Part shown: piece by piece, positions 6,744 to 15,626 of the stretch
Numbering within the stretch: position 1 is the first letter of the stretch
Layout of the letters: each line of letters begins with the position of its first letter
Source: CAYJRR01 sp964372275 [NCBI: uncultured bacterium]
GTDB lineage: Bacteria > CAYJRR01
Direction of reading: 5' to 3'
Assembly (NCBI GenBank): GCA_964372275.1
Contig: CAYJRR010000039.1
Coordinates: 1 to 35,047, forward strand
DNA length: 35,047 nt
Notes under the pieces: model-generated
Seen by the model: only the letters and a program-made list of their open reading frames with translations
The model's database searches: none
Told to the model about the DNA's origin: nothing
Translations under genes and position numbers: made by a program

Positions 6744-9700
6744 TCAGCGCCCGCGGGGGGTCTTTACCCCGGAGGGGCCGAATCTCGCGGAGACCTTGGT
6801 GAGAACGAGGCGGTCGAGCGCCGACGCCGGGCCCAGGACGCCGCGCACGACATCGGTCGGCTTGGCCGTGGCGTGCTCGGAGGAGGCGACGAGTTCGAAG
6901 GCGAGGTCGCCGCGTTCGGTGACCCATGCGCCGACGACACTGGGACGGACGTCGGTCGTGCGCGGCGCCTCGCCACCGTCGCGTTCGGCGCGGGCGTCGG
7001 CGCGGCGTCCCTGTCCGGCCGGCGCGGGCCGGCGCAGGCTCTCCACCTCGACGCGCTCGGCCGCGAGGAACCGCTCGACCGCGCGGCGCAACTCGCCCGG
7101 CGCCGGCAACGCCGCGTCGAAGCGCGGCGCGACCTCGAACGTCTGCGCCACGATCGAGCGGCCGAGCGACGAAATCGACTTGTCGACGACCTCCGCGGCG
7201 ACCACACGCATTCCGTCCGGGAGCTGCGCCGTCAGGCGCTCCGCGAGCGTCGCGTCGGGAAGGGGCGGGACGCAATCGACGTCGACGTACTCCGCGCGTG
7301 ACGCGGCCCCGGTCATCAGCGCCGGCCCGAAGGCGAGTCGCGGCTGAGGATGGAAGCCGCGGCTGTAGTCGACTGTCACGCCGCATCGCTTCAGCGCGCG
7401 GGTGAAGAGCTCCATGGTGTCGAGGTGTCCGAGGTAGGCGGCGCGCGCTTCCTTGGTGTAGCGGAGGCGGTAGCGGGTGGAGGGGATCTCGGGGAGGAGC
7501 GAGGCCGGGGGGACCGGTGGGCGGCGGCCGGCGGGGCGGGGCTCCGTTGCGCGAAAGCGGTTTCCGGACGCGGCGGGGGTTGGCCGTGCGATCGGCGCGG
7601 AGGCCGCTGTTGGGGTCGGGGTCGCGGTCGCGGCCGCGGCCGAGACCGAAGCCGAAGCCGAAGCCGTATCCGTGGCGGTAGCCGTTACCGAGGCCGAATC
7701 CGTAGCCGTAGCCGGATCCGAATCCGATGCCGAAGCCGTCCCCGTTCCCGTCGGCGTGCACGTGCTCGTGGCCGTGGCCGATGGCACCGCCGTCGCCGCC
7801 GCGCCCCCCTTGCCCATCCGCGCCACGTCGATCCCGCCGTAGGGACGGAGCCATTCGCTCTGCGACGTGAAGGCGGTTTCCACCGCCACGGGATGCGCCC
7901 CCATCCCTCGGGGCTTCACGCCCTGCGGATACCGCATCGTCTCGACCGGGACGTAGGTCCGGTTTTTCACGATCTCCCAATCGCAGATGCCGCAGTCGTA
8001 GCAGCGGCCCGTCGCGCAGTCGGGGATGTACTTCCCGCGGAACGCCCAGCCGTACTCCTTCACGAACCAGGCCTTCTCCATTCCGCAGTCGATGTGGTCC
8101 CAGGGAAGTACCTCCTCCACCGGGATGCGGCGATAGGCGTACCAACCGGGATGCACGCCGGCCTCCTCGAAGGCGGCGAGCCAGACGTCCTCGCGGTAGC
8201 TTTCGGTCCAGCCGTCGAAGCGCGCGCCGTTCCGCCAGGCGATCTCGACCGCGGCCCCGAGCCGCCGATCTCCGCGGGAGAGCACCGCCTCCAACAGCGA
8301 CTCCTTCGCGTCGTGCCACTTGTAGGTGAGGCCGGTCTTCTTGAGCTCGTCCCGCAGCATCGCCTGCTTGCGGAACACTTCGCTACGCGGGATCTGCGGC
8401 TCCCACTGGAACGGCGTGAACGGCTTCGGAACGAAGGTCGAGGTCGAGACGTGGATGTCGGCCTTCTTGTCGTACTTCCGGCCGATCGCCTGGCACGCCC
8501 GCGCGGTGCGGACGATCCCCATCACGTCGTCGTCGGTCTCCGAGGGGATGCCGATCATGTAGTAGAACTTGACGTGGCTCCAGCCGCGCTTGAAGACGGC
8601 GTCGGCGGTGAACTCGATCTGCTCCTCCGAGAGCGCCTTGTTGATCACGTCGCGCAGGCGCGCCGAGCCCGCCTCCGGGGCCATGGTGAAGCCGGTCTTC
8701 CGGCCCGAGGCGATCTTCTCGATGATTCCTTCGGTCAGCGTGTCGACCCGGATCGACGGGAGGGAGACGGCGATGCCGTTGGCCCGCTGCGGACCCATCA
8801 GGTCGCCGAGCAACGGCTCGAGGCAGCCGTAGTCGCCGATCGAGAGCGACAAGAGCGAGACCTCGTCGTAACCGGTCGCCTTCAGCGACTCGGTCACCAG
8901 CTGCTTCACCTTCTCGGGCGACCGCTGCCGTTCCGGGCGGTAGATGTAGCCGGCCTGGCAGAACCGGCAGGCGCGGGTGCAGCCGCGCTGCACCTCGATC
9001 CCGAGCCGGTCGTGCACCGTCTTCCCCAATGGAACGATCGGCGCGGTGGGGAACGGAACGTCGTTCAGGTCGGGGACGAAACGGCGGCGCACGGCCGCCG
9101 GAGCGTTCTCACGCGGGTGAATGGCGAGAATCGGGGCCATCGTACCCGCGAGCCCGGTCGCGTACTCGATCTCGTGGTGCGCCGGGACGTAGACCCCGGC
9201 GATCCGCTGAAGATCGCGCAGGAGCTGGGCGCGCGGCGCGGATCCCTTCTTCCACGCGCGGTAGGTCTCGCAGATCTCGGGGAACGCCTCCTCGCCGTCG
9301 CCGAGCACGACGGCGTCGAGGAACTCGGCGATCGGCTCGGCGTTGTAGGCGACCGGTCCGCCGGCCAGGATCAGCGGATCGCCGCGCCTCCGTGCGGAGG
9401 ATCGGAGCGGGATCCCGCCGAGATCGAGCAGGTTGAGCAGGTTGGTGAAGCACAGCTCGTACTGCAACGTGAAGCCGACGACGTCGAACGCGGAGAGCGG
9501 CGTCCAGGTCTCCAGCGAGAAGGCCGGCACGCCGTGGGCGCGCATCTCCCGCTCCATATCGTGCCAGACGGCGTAGGCGCGCTCGGCGGCGATCCCCGGA
9601 CTCCGGTTGAGCAGGTGGTAGAGGATCTGCAGGCCCGGCCAGCTCATCCCCACTTCGTAGAGATCGGGGAAGACCAACGCCACGCGCACGTCGACCTCGC

Positions 9701-9812
9701 GTGGGTCCTTGCGGACGGCGTTGACCTCGTTGCCGAGGTAGCGGGTCGGCTTCTCCACGCGGGGGAGGATCGCTTCGACGCGGCGGCGGATCTCGTCCGC
9801 GGACAGACTCAT
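6744..9812 (-). CDS. B12-binding radical SAM protein (TIGR03960) fused to DUF2344 (TIGR03936)
   Basis: This is a 1022-residue fusion. Residues 1-240 match the TIGR03960 N-terminus with its B12-binding-like fold (RYLGNEVNAV, LVFPDLYEVGMSWPGL, LVLGDGEEAFPEI). Residues 270-500 form the radical SAM core with the C-x3-C-x2-C motif at C278, C282 and C285, which holds the SAM [4Fe-4S] cluster. A second Cys cluster at C599, C604, C607 and C610 may bind another metal centre. Residues about 668-778 are a Thr/Ala/Ser then Pro-rich linker. Residues 779-1022 are DUF2344 (YRLRYTKEARAAYLGHLD, DYSRGFHPQPRLAFGPAL). The two domains are separate neighbouring genes in many bacteria and fused in others. The substrate is unknown; the family usually lies near ribosome or RNase G genes, which are absent here. 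ATG 9810-9812 has GGAG six bases upstream. Confidence 0.9.
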   Translation of the reverse strand: MSLSADEIRRRVEAILPRVEKPTRYLGNEVNAVRKDPREVDVRVALVFPDLYEVGMSWPGLQILYHLLNRSPGIAAERAYAVWHDMEREMRAHGVPAFSLETWTPLSAFDVVGFTLQYELCFTNLLNLLDLGGIPLRSSARRRGDPLILAGGPVAYNAEPIAEFLDAVVLGDGEEAFPEICETYRAWKKGSAPRAQLLRDLQRIAGVYVPAHHEIEYATGLAGTMAPILAIHPRENAPAAVRRRFVPDLNDVPFPTAPIVPLGKTVHDRLGIEVQRGCTRACRFCQAGYIYRPERQRSPEKVKQLVTESLKATGYDEVSLLSLSIGDYGCLEPLLGDLMGPQRANGIAVSLPSIRVDTLTEGIIEKIASGRKTGFTMAPEAGSARLRDVINKALSEEQIEFTADAVFKRGWSHVKFYYMIGIPSETDDDVMGIVRTARACQAIGRKYDKKADIHVSTSTFVPKPFTPFQWEPQIPRSEVFRKQAMLRDELKKTGLTYKWHDAKESLLEAVLSRGDRRLGAAVEIAWRNGARFDGWTESYREDVWLAAFEEAGVHPGWYAYRRIPVEEVLPWDHIDCGMEKAWFVKEYGWAFRGKYIPDCATGRCYDCGICDWEIVKNRTYVPVETMRYPQGVKPRGMGAHPVAVETAFTSQSEWLRPYGGIDVARMGKGGAAATAVPSATATSTCTPTGTGTASASDSDPATATDSASVTATATDTASASASVSAAAATATPTPTAASAPIARPTPAASGNRFRATEPRPAGRRPPVPPASLLPEIPSTRYRLRYTKEARAAYLGHLDTMELFTRALKRCGVTVDYSRGFHPQPRLAFGPALMTGAASRAEYVDVDCVPPLPDATLAERLTAQLPDGMRVVAAEVVDKSISSLGRSIVAQTFEVAPRFDAALPAPGELRRAVERFLAAERVEVESLRRPAPAGQGRRADARAERDGGEAPRTTDVRPSVVGAWVTERGDLAFELVASSEHATAKPTDVVRGVLGPASALDRLVLTKVSARFGPSGVKTPRGR
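7556..7811 (-). repeat. Low-complexity hexamer-like repeat encoding the interdomain linker
   Basis: This stretch inside the radical SAM/DUF2344 gene is built of degenerate 6-bp units (GCCGAA, GCCGTA and GCCGAT type on the plus strand), with no stop in several frames. In the gene frame it encodes alternating Ala/Thr/Ser with a few Asp. In the +1-shifted minus frame it would encode alternating Gly and Tyr/Phe. The unit structure implies growth by slippage or unequal exchange, so linker length probably varies between strains. Confidence 0.8.
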
Positions 9813-9954
9813 CGGGTGCTCCATCTTCGGTGAACACGGTCCGGAAGACCCGTGCGCGGGGTTCGAACCCGCGGGTGCGCAACCGAGGAAGACTGGCAGG
9901 CGGGGGGGCGCGACGCAAGCCCCGGTGTCAGGAGGCGAACGGCACGGGGCGAAC

Positions 9955-10065
9955 GGAAATGGAAAATGGAAAATGGACAATGGAAAACCGGCCAATGAGC
10001 ACCCGGAGACCCGGCGTCCGGCGTTCACCGGTTTTCCATTTTCAATTTTCCATTTTCCATTTTCC
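9955..10065. repeat. A/T-rich inverted repeat built from TGGAAAA heptamers
   Basis: The left arm at 9955-9991 and right arm at 10028-10065 are near-perfect reverse complements of about 37 bases, separated by a 36-base GC-rich spacer. Each arm is itself a tandem of four or five TGGAAAA-type heptamers and ends in AACCGG at the inner edge. Base composition is wholly unlike the surrounding GC-rich DNA. It lies between the divergent starts of the radical SAM gene (9812) and an exported protein (10096), so it could form a long cruciform or RNA hairpin. It could equally be a small mobile or phase-variable palindrome. I see no target-site duplication or encoded protein. Confidence 0.85.
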
Positions 10066-10095
10066 TCAGAACCTTGGTCTATCCTCGCGGGAACG

Positions 10096-11583
10096 ATGCG
10101 CCGACGCGGAGCTCTGTGGATCGCCTTCGGCTTGGTGTTCTCCTGCGCGGCCTTCGCGCCGCTCCGGGGGGCGGCGGCCGCGGAGCGGGTCTGCGCCGTA
10201 GTGGTGGCGGCCGGCGAAGCGCCGGCCGCGTCGCGGATGGCCGCGCGCGCCGGACTCCGGGCCGGACTGATCGCCGCCGGAATGGAGATGCTCGAGGGGG
10301 CTTCGGTCCTCTCGGACGTACTGTCCTACCTCGATCCCAAGACAGGCGCTTGCGACCTCGCCTGCGAGCAGCGAATGCGCCGCAAGGTGAATCTCGACCG
10401 GATGACGTCGGACAAGCTGGTGCTCGGCCGGATTTCGGTCGTCGGATCGCAGTTCCTCCTGCGGATCTCGTCGGAGGACCGGACGATCTCGGCCGCGGGA
10501 CCGGTCGATTCGCTGGAGGAGGCGGCGACGCGCCTGGCGCCGCGTCTGTTCGCGACGCACGGATGGATCGTCGTCGGCGACGGCGCGCCGGAACGGCAGG
10601 ACGAGTGGTTCGTCGACGGAGCGAAGGTGCTTCCGGACGGGAGCGGGGCGGTGCAGGTCGTCCCCGGGACGCATGTCGTGCGACGTGGCGACGGCACGGC
10701 GCCGGGGAGCGTCCGGCGGCTGGAGATCCCGGCGGGGGAGCGGATCCCGGTGCCGAGCGCCGCGGCGCCGGCGGGCGAGCGGATCCCGCTCGAGGCGCCG
10801 GAGGGCGAGCGGGCCGAGGCTGCCGATCTGCCGCCCTGGTCGCACGCGGCCGACCGCGCGGCGCCCGGCGCGCTCGCGGCGCACGTCGGCGTGAGCGCCC
10901 TCTCGCGCCGCCGGGCGGTCGACGGGTCCGGTGGTGCGGGGTTCGACGCGGGCTTCACCGGCGCCGGTCCTTCGGCGCGCGTGGAGATCGCGCACGGGCC
11001 GTGGCGGAACTCGGTCGAGGGGGCGTGGCTCGACTTCGGCGGCTCGCGCGCGCACTTCGACCCCGGAGACGGCGATCCGGTCTCGGCCGGCGGTGGATCG
11101 ACGTGGCTCGTCCGGGTCGCCGCCGACCGTCGGTTCGGAGCGGGCGGCACGATGGAGCTCGCCCCCTGGCTCGGCCTCGGATACGAGCGCCACTCCGCCG
11201 ACGATCCGGTGGGCGCAGAAGGGCCGATGAAACTCCTTCCCTCCCATCGCCGCCTCGCCGTCGAGGCCGGGGGGGCGATGCGGATCGCCATCGGCCCGGT
11301 CGCCGCGTCGATCTCCGCCGGCGCCGTGCCGTGGAGCACGTTGACCGAATCGCCGTCGGGGACCAGCGGCCGCGAACCGCGGCCGGCGCTCGGGTTCGTG
11401 TGGGGCGGTGGGATCGACGTGGGGGCCGGCGGGCGGTGGTCGATCGTCGTTCGGTACGCGGGGGAACGTCGGTTCGTCCGCTTCCGCGGGGACGCCGCCG
11501 CCTCGATCGAACCTCCGATCGAGGAGGCGACCGTCGTCGAGACGCTGCACGGCGTCGCCGTCTCCGTCGGACGGGGATTCTAG
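10096..11583 (+). CDS. Exported hypothetical protein, possible outer-membrane beta-barrel
   Basis: This 495-residue protein has a clear signal peptide (ALWIAFGLVFSCAAFAPLRG, cleavage near AAAAE). Residues about 25-160 resemble a periplasmic domain with four cysteines. A central piece (about 160-210: GWIVVGDGAP, EWFVDGAKV, VQVVPGTHVVRRGDG) looks like a PEGA-type beta module. The C-terminal 200 residues are rich in Gly and aromatic residues with alternating hydrophobic strands and end in phenylalanine, as outer-membrane beta-barrels do. ATG at 10096 was chosen because longer frames would translate the A/T-rich palindrome. A TATCCT element at 10080-10085 could be a -10 box. The next gene begins one base after its stop codon. 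No family name is recognised. Confidence 0.7.
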   Translation: MRRRGALWIAFGLVFSCAAFAPLRGAAAAERVCAVVVAAGEAPAASRMAARAGLRAGLIAAGMEMLEGASVLSDVLSYLDPKTGACDLACEQRMRRKVNLDRMTSDKLVLGRISVVGSQFLLRISSEDRTISAAGPVDSLEEAATRLAPRLFATHGWIVVGDGAPERQDEWFVDGAKVLPDGSGAVQVVPGTHVVRRGDGTAPGSVRRLEIPAGERIPVPSAAAPAGERIPLEAPEGERAEAADLPPWSHAADRAAPGALAAHVGVSALSRRRAVDGSGGAGFDAGFTGAGPSARVEIAHGPWRNSVEGAWLDFGGSRAHFDPGDGDPVSAGGGSTWLVRVAADRRFGAGGTMELAPWLGLGYERHSADDPVGAEGPMKLLPSHRRLAVEAGGAMRIAIGPVAASISAGAVPWSTLTESPSGTSGREPRPALGFVWGGGIDVGAGGRWSIVVRYAGERRFVRFRGDAAASIEPPIEEATVVETLHGVAVSVGRGF

Positions 11584-11584
11584 A

Positions 11585-12409
11585 ATGCGCGCGCCGCTCC
11601 CGTCGGACCGGTCCCGGCGGTTGCCGGCCGTCTACCTGCCACACGGCGGTGGACCGTGGCCGTTCGTCGACGTCGGGTTCGGAGAGCGGTCCGAGCTCGA
11701 CGCGCTCGCCGCCTACCTGCGCTCGGTGGCGACGATCCCGGCGGAGCCCCCGGCGGCCCTGCTCGTCGTCTCCGCCCACTGGGAAGAGCGGCTCCCGACG
11801 GTGACCACCGCCGAGTGGCCGGCGTTGTTCTTCGACTATTACGGGTTCCCGCCGGAAGCCTACCGTCTCACCTGGCCGGCCCCCGGCAGCCCGCCGCTCG
11901 CGGCGCGCGTGCGGGCGTTGCTGTCGGACGCGGGGATCGAGTCGGCGGAGGACGGCCGGCGAGGCTACGACCACGGCACCTTCGTCCCGCTCACGCTCGC
12001 CTATCCCCGGGCCGACGTGCCGGTGGTGCAGCTGTCGCTGGTGCGCGGACTCGATCCGCGACGGCATCTGGAGATCGGGCGCGCGCTGCGACGGCTCCGG
12101 GAGGAGGGGATCTTCGTCATCGGCAGCGGGATGAGCTTCCACGACCTGCGGGGGTTCGGCCCACGCGGGCGCGCCGCCTCCGAGGCGTTCGACGCGTGGC
12201 TCGGAGAGACGGTGACGCTCGACGAGGCGACGCGGGCGGGCCGATTGGAGAGCTGGTCCGACGCGCCGTCGGCGCGCGCCGCGCATCCGCGCGAGGAGCA
12301 CCTCCTTCCGCTGATGGCCGCCGCCGGCGCGGCCGGCGACGATCCCGGGCGGGTCGACTACAACGGTCTGCTGATGGGCGTGCGGATCTCGGCCGTCCGC
12401 TTCGGCTGA
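11585..12409 (+). CDS. DODA-type extradiol dioxygenase (LigB/YgiD family)
   Basis: This 274-residue protein belongs to the class III extradiol ring-cleaving dioxygenases related to YgiD/4,5-DOPA dioxygenase. Visible family motifs are LPHGGGP (H20), VVSAHWE (H65), YDHGTFVPL (H130), VVQLSL and GMSFHDLR (H186), with further histidines at H234 and H239. In YgiD two N-terminal His and one C-terminal His bind the metal and the DHG histidine is catalytic; H20, H65, H239 or H234, and H130 fit that scheme. The predicted reaction is oxygenative cleavage of a catechol-type ring in the cytoplasm, substrate unknown. It starts one base after the previous stop, so it is probably cotranscribed. It faces a convergent gene 21 bp away. 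Confidence 0.85.
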   Translation: MRAPLPSDRSRRLPAVYLPHGGGPWPFVDVGFGERSELDALAAYLRSVATIPAEPPAALLVVSAHWEERLPTVTTAEWPALFFDYYGFPPEAYRLTWPAPGSPPLAARVRALLSDAGIESAEDGRRGYDHGTFVPLTLAYPRADVPVVQLSLVRGLDPRRHLEIGRALRRLREEGIFVIGSGMSFHDLRGFGPRGRAASEAFDAWLGETVTLDEATRAGRLESWSDAPSARAAHPREEHLLPLMAAAGAAGDDPGRVDYNGLLMGVRISAVRFG

Positions 12410-12430
12410 CGTGCGGCGCGCCGGGACGCG

Positions 12431-13714
12431 CTATTGCATCCGGCAGCCGGTCGATCGTCGCGGCGCGCGGGCTCCGTCGGAGACCCGACCCGTCGCGGCG
12501 ATCGCCGGTTTCGAGGCCGGCGGGGCGGCGGGTGCGGACACGGTCGCGGTGGCGGGAGCAGGCGAGGGAGCAGGCGCGGCGACGGCTGCGGGCGCGGGCG
12601 CCGGTGCCGGCGCGGCCGGCTCGGCCGCCGCGGCGGGGGCGGGCGGCGGAGCCGGCGGCGCGTCGCCGGTCGCGGGGCGGAGCGTCTGCGCGACGCCGCG
12701 CAGCAGGTCGATCCGCTTCGCGTCGCGCCCGAGGACGATCGCGTGGACCTGCGTCTTTCCCCCCTCGACCAGAGGGACGATCGCTTCGAAGGTCGTCTTC
12801 GGCGCCGACCGGCCGCTGGTCCAGCGGTGCCACTGGATCGGGCGACCGAGCAACGTTCCGTCGACCATCGCCGGCTCGGCGGCGAGCTTCTGGTGCACGT
12901 AGGTCGGCTGCCCCCCGACCTGCACCGACATCGACGGCGCGGTGATTCCCAGCGGAGGAAGCAGGTGCACGCGGGCGATGACGTAGTCGGTGCCGTGCTC
13001 GACGACGAAGGCGGTCCCCGCCGGAACCGCCAGCTCCAGTGCCTCGCCTGCGGGGCCTTCGAACCGGCGGGTTCCGGCGCGCCGGTCGAGCCCCTTTCCA
13101 CCCGGCACGACGGTCGCGAAGATCGCCTCGACCAGTGCGCCGACGGCGTCGAGCTTTCGCGCGGCCGCCGCGTCCGCCGTCGCTTCGAGGTACTGGACCG
13201 TTCCGTCGGGAGAGGCGACGAACAGGCCGCGAACGAACGTGCCGGTCGGGCTGGTCGCCGGCGCGTTCGGCCGGACGGCGACGGCGCGCATCTTCGTGCC
13301 GGGATCGGCCGGCGGAAATTCGGTGATTGAGTACTCCTTCGCCGCGTCGGCGCTCCATTCTCCCACCGCGGCAGTGACGGCGGCGGCGAAGTTGGTGCCG
13401 GCCAGAGCGAACCGCTCGTGGGCGCGGATCTCCAGCCGCTCCTGGGCGACGTCGACCAGGATCCGGGTCTCGTCGGTGCGCGGCTTCGCCAGCGTGCTAC
13501 GCGGGTCCTTGGGGTCGATCGCCGCCCGTTCCGGCAGGCGCAGACGAAGCCGTCCGTCGAGGATCTCGACCGCCGCCTCGGCGAGCGGGAGATCGCCCAG
13601 CGTCGACGGGGCCTTCTTCTTTGCCCAGACCGGTCCGGCGAAGGAGGCGGCGGCGATCGCGAATCCCGCCGAGAGGGCGACCGCCGAGTGCGGGAACCGG
13701 GGCGCGCGCCTCAT
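12431..13714 (-). CDS. Exported protein of unknown function, coupled to a Ser/Thr kinase
   Basis: This 427-residue protein has a signal peptide ending near FAGPVWAK. The body (about 32-345) is predicted globular and rich in beta strands, with segments such as VEILDGRLRLRLPERA, TRILVDVAQERLEIRAHERF, and in the C-terminal half YVHQKLAAEPAMVDGTLLG and WHRWTSG. The tail (about 345-410) is an Ala/Pro-rich low-complexity linker ending in a short basic segment. The start ATG at 13712-13714 overlaps the TGA of the kinase gene in an ATGA junction, so it may be a regulated partner or target. I recognise no enzyme motif. Confidence 0.7.
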   Translation of the reverse strand: MRRAPRFPHSAVALSAGFAIAAASFAGPVWAKKKAPSTLGDLPLAEAAVEILDGRLRLRLPERAAIDPKDPRSTLAKPRTDETRILVDVAQERLEIRAHERFALAGTNFAAAVTAAVGEWSADAAKEYSITEFPPADPGTKMRAVAVRPNAPATSPTGTFVRGLFVASPDGTVQYLEATADAAAARKLDAVGALVEAIFATVVPGGKGLDRRAGTRRFEGPAGEALELAVPAGTAFVVEHGTDYVIARVHLLPPLGITAPSMSVQVGGQPTYVHQKLAAEPAMVDGTLLGRPIQWHRWTSGRSAPKTTFEAIVPLVEGGKTQVHAIVLGRDAKRIDLLRGVAQTLRPATGDAPPAPPPAPAAAAEPAAPAPAPAPAAVAAPAPSPAPATATVSAPAAPPASKPAIAATGRVSDGARAPRRSTGCRMQ

Positions 13715-15564
13715 CGCGAGATCCGCGTCGACTTGGTGACGGTCTGGTTGGGGATCACGTCGATCCCGAACACCACGCTGAACTCGTCGGAGCCCCCTTC
13801 CACGAGCACTTCATAGTATCCACCGGGAAGCTGGTAGTACGGCTGCGGCAGCGGTGGATAGCGCTTTCCGTTGATCGTCACCCGGTCCCCGTCGCGTCCC
13901 TGGATCACCAGCCGGCCGGTCGCCGTCGGGATCGCCGCTGTCCGGGCCGGGCGACCGCTGCCGCGAGGGAGGAGGGACCAGGCGAGCCACACCCCGAGCA
14001 CCGCCACCAGCGCGAGGACCAGTGCGATGACGGTGGGATCGGCCCCGACGCGCGTTCGCCGTCCCCGCCCTCTCGCCTCCGGCGCGCGCCCCTTCGGCCC
14101 GGCGTCGCGCTCCTTCGGCTCCGCCTCGCGCGGTTTCGGCTCGGCCTGGTGGATCGGTTCGTCGCGGGAGGTCGGTTCGTCGGCGCCAGCCGGCGCGGCG
14201 GCGGCGCGGACGGCGCCCATCGCCGCGGTGACCTCCGCCGGCTCGGGCGGGCGGTCGGTAGCGATCCTCCGCTTCCGCACGCTGCCCGCCGTCCGCGGCT
14301 CCTCCTCCGGCTCGGAACGCACGCGCGTCGGTTCCGGCCGCGCCGCGGCGCGTGGCTCCGTCGCTTCGGCCGCCGCGCCCGGGGCCGTCCGCTCCACCGT
14401 CGGATCGGCGATCGACCCCGTCACCGGACCCGAGACCCCGAGACCGCCGACGGTGGAGACGTCGAACGCGGCGACCCCGCTTTCGCGCGTGCCGCTCACC
14501 GGATCGAGGAGGATGGTGCCGGTCTCCGAGACGAAGACCGGCATCCCGTCCTTCTCCACCACGCGCCGGATGCGGGTGACCTCGCCGGATCCTTTCGACG
14601 CCTCGGGCAGGCGCCGAATCGTCGTCTTCTCGTGCGGACTCGACGTCCTCTCCAACTCGGGGAAGAGGGAGAGGAGCTGCTCGGCGAGCGCCCCGGAGGT
14701 GGCGCGCAAGCCGTTCTGCACAGCATACGTCTCCAGCTCGCGCTGCAGGTCGTTGCCGCGCGCGAAACGCTCCTTCGGATCGCGCGCCAGGAGCCGCCCA
14801 ACGATCCGGTCGATCCCCGCCGGAACGGAGGCGATCTCTGACATCGGACGCGGCCGGCAGGCGCGGACCGCGTCGAGGATGTCGAGGTCGGTCCGACCGT
14901 CGAAGGCGGGCGAGCCGGTCAACATCTCGTAGAGCACCACGCCGAGCGAGAACAGGTCGCTCCGGCCGTCGAGGGGCAGGCTGTCGGCCTGCTCGGGGGA
15001 CATGTAGCGGACCTTGCCGCGGACGATCGCGCCGCGCGTGAGATCGGCGCGGGTCCGGAACTTGGCGATGCCGAAGTCCCCGATCTTCACCGCCCCTTCA
15101 GTGGAGAGGAGCAGGTTCTGAGGCGAGACGTCGCGGTGGACCAGGCCGATCGGCCTCCCGTCCGAGCCGGTGAGCCGATGGGCGTGGTCGAGGCCTTTCG
15201 CCACCTCTCCGATCACGAACAGCACTACTTCGGCGGGAAGGCGGCGCTCGTCCTGGCGGGTGCGCGACAGCACTTCGGCCAGATCCTTCCCGCGCACCAA
15301 CTCCATCGCGAGGAAGTAGCGGTCGTCCGCCTGTCCGAAGTCGAAGACCTGGACGACGTTCGGATGGTTGAGGCGCATCGCGATGCGCGCCTCGTCGATG
15401 AACATGGCGCGGAAGCTCGGGTCCCGGCTGTGCTCCTCGAGGATCCGCTTGATCACCAGCGGCTTCTCGACGCCGTGCTCGGCGATCGCCACCGCCTCGT
15501 AGACCTCGGCCATACCGCCCACGCCGAGGCGACGACGCAGCTCGTATCGGCCAAACTGCTCCAT
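13711..15564 (-). CDS. Transmembrane Ser/Thr protein kinase with C-terminal extracytoplasmic beta domain
   Basis: This 617-residue protein has a Hanks-type kinase domain at residues 7-275: glycine loop GVGGMAEVY (14-22), ATP lysine K39, catalytic loop HRDVSPQN with D145, DFG at 163-165, and an MSPEQ activation-segment motif. The HRDVSPQN form is common among myxobacterial kinases. A long Pro/Glu/Arg-rich region (about 300-500) precedes one transmembrane helix (about 515-537) and an extracytoplasmic tail of about 70 residues resembling a PEGA module (GRLVIQGRDGDRVTINGKRYP, PYYQLPGGYYEVLVEGG). The kinase should phosphorylate cytoplasmic proteins, with the outer domain sensing or anchoring. All catalytic residues are intact. 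On the minus strand, TACAAT at 15582-15587 is a possible -10 box with a very short leader. Confidence 0.92.
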   Translation of the reverse strand: MEQFGRYELRRRLGVGGMAEVYEAVAIAEHGVEKPLVIKRILEEHSRDPSFRAMFIDEARIAMRLNHPNVVQVFDFGQADDRYFLAMELVRGKDLAEVLSRTRQDERRLPAEVVLFVIGEVAKGLDHAHRLTGSDGRPIGLVHRDVSPQNLLLSTEGAVKIGDFGIAKFRTRADLTRGAIVRGKVRYMSPEQADSLPLDGRSDLFSLGVVLYEMLTGSPAFDGRTDLDILDAVRACRPRPMSEIASVPAGIDRIVGRLLARDPKERFARGNDLQRELETYAVQNGLRATSGALAEQLLSLFPELERTSSPHEKTTIRRLPEASKGSGEVTRIRRVVEKDGMPVFVSETGTILLDPVSGTRESGVAAFDVSTVGGLGVSGPVTGSIADPTVERTAPGAAAEATEPRAAARPEPTRVRSEPEEEPRTAGSVRKRRIATDRPPEPAEVTAAMGAVRAAAAPAGADEPTSRDEPIHQAEPKPREAEPKERDAGPKGRAPEARGRGRRTRVGADPTVIALVLALVAVLGVWLAWSLLPRGSGRPARTAAIPTATGRLVIQGRDGDRVTINGKRYPPLPQPYYQLPGGYYEVLVEGGSDEFSVVFGIDVIPNQTVTKSTRISR

Positions 15565-15626
15565 CGAGCGTTCGCCTCGGTATTGTACCCGCGACCCCGA
15601 CGTCCGGCTTGGTATCGTATCGGCCC

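Noticed and set aside
7350-9833. Long plus-strand open frame opposite the radical SAM gene
   Set aside because: It is a shadow of a gene with clear motifs and has no recognisable domain.
9841-9950. tRNA-like T-arm on the minus strand (GCGGG-TTCGAAC-CCCGC) with CCCGTGC and GCACGGG that could pair as an acceptor stem
   Set aside because: About 69 bases lie between the acceptor and T-arm, with no D-arm consensus, no proper 7-base anticodon loop and no CCA. The pairing is probably chance in GC-rich DNA, or at best a remnant. tRNAscan-SE would settle it.
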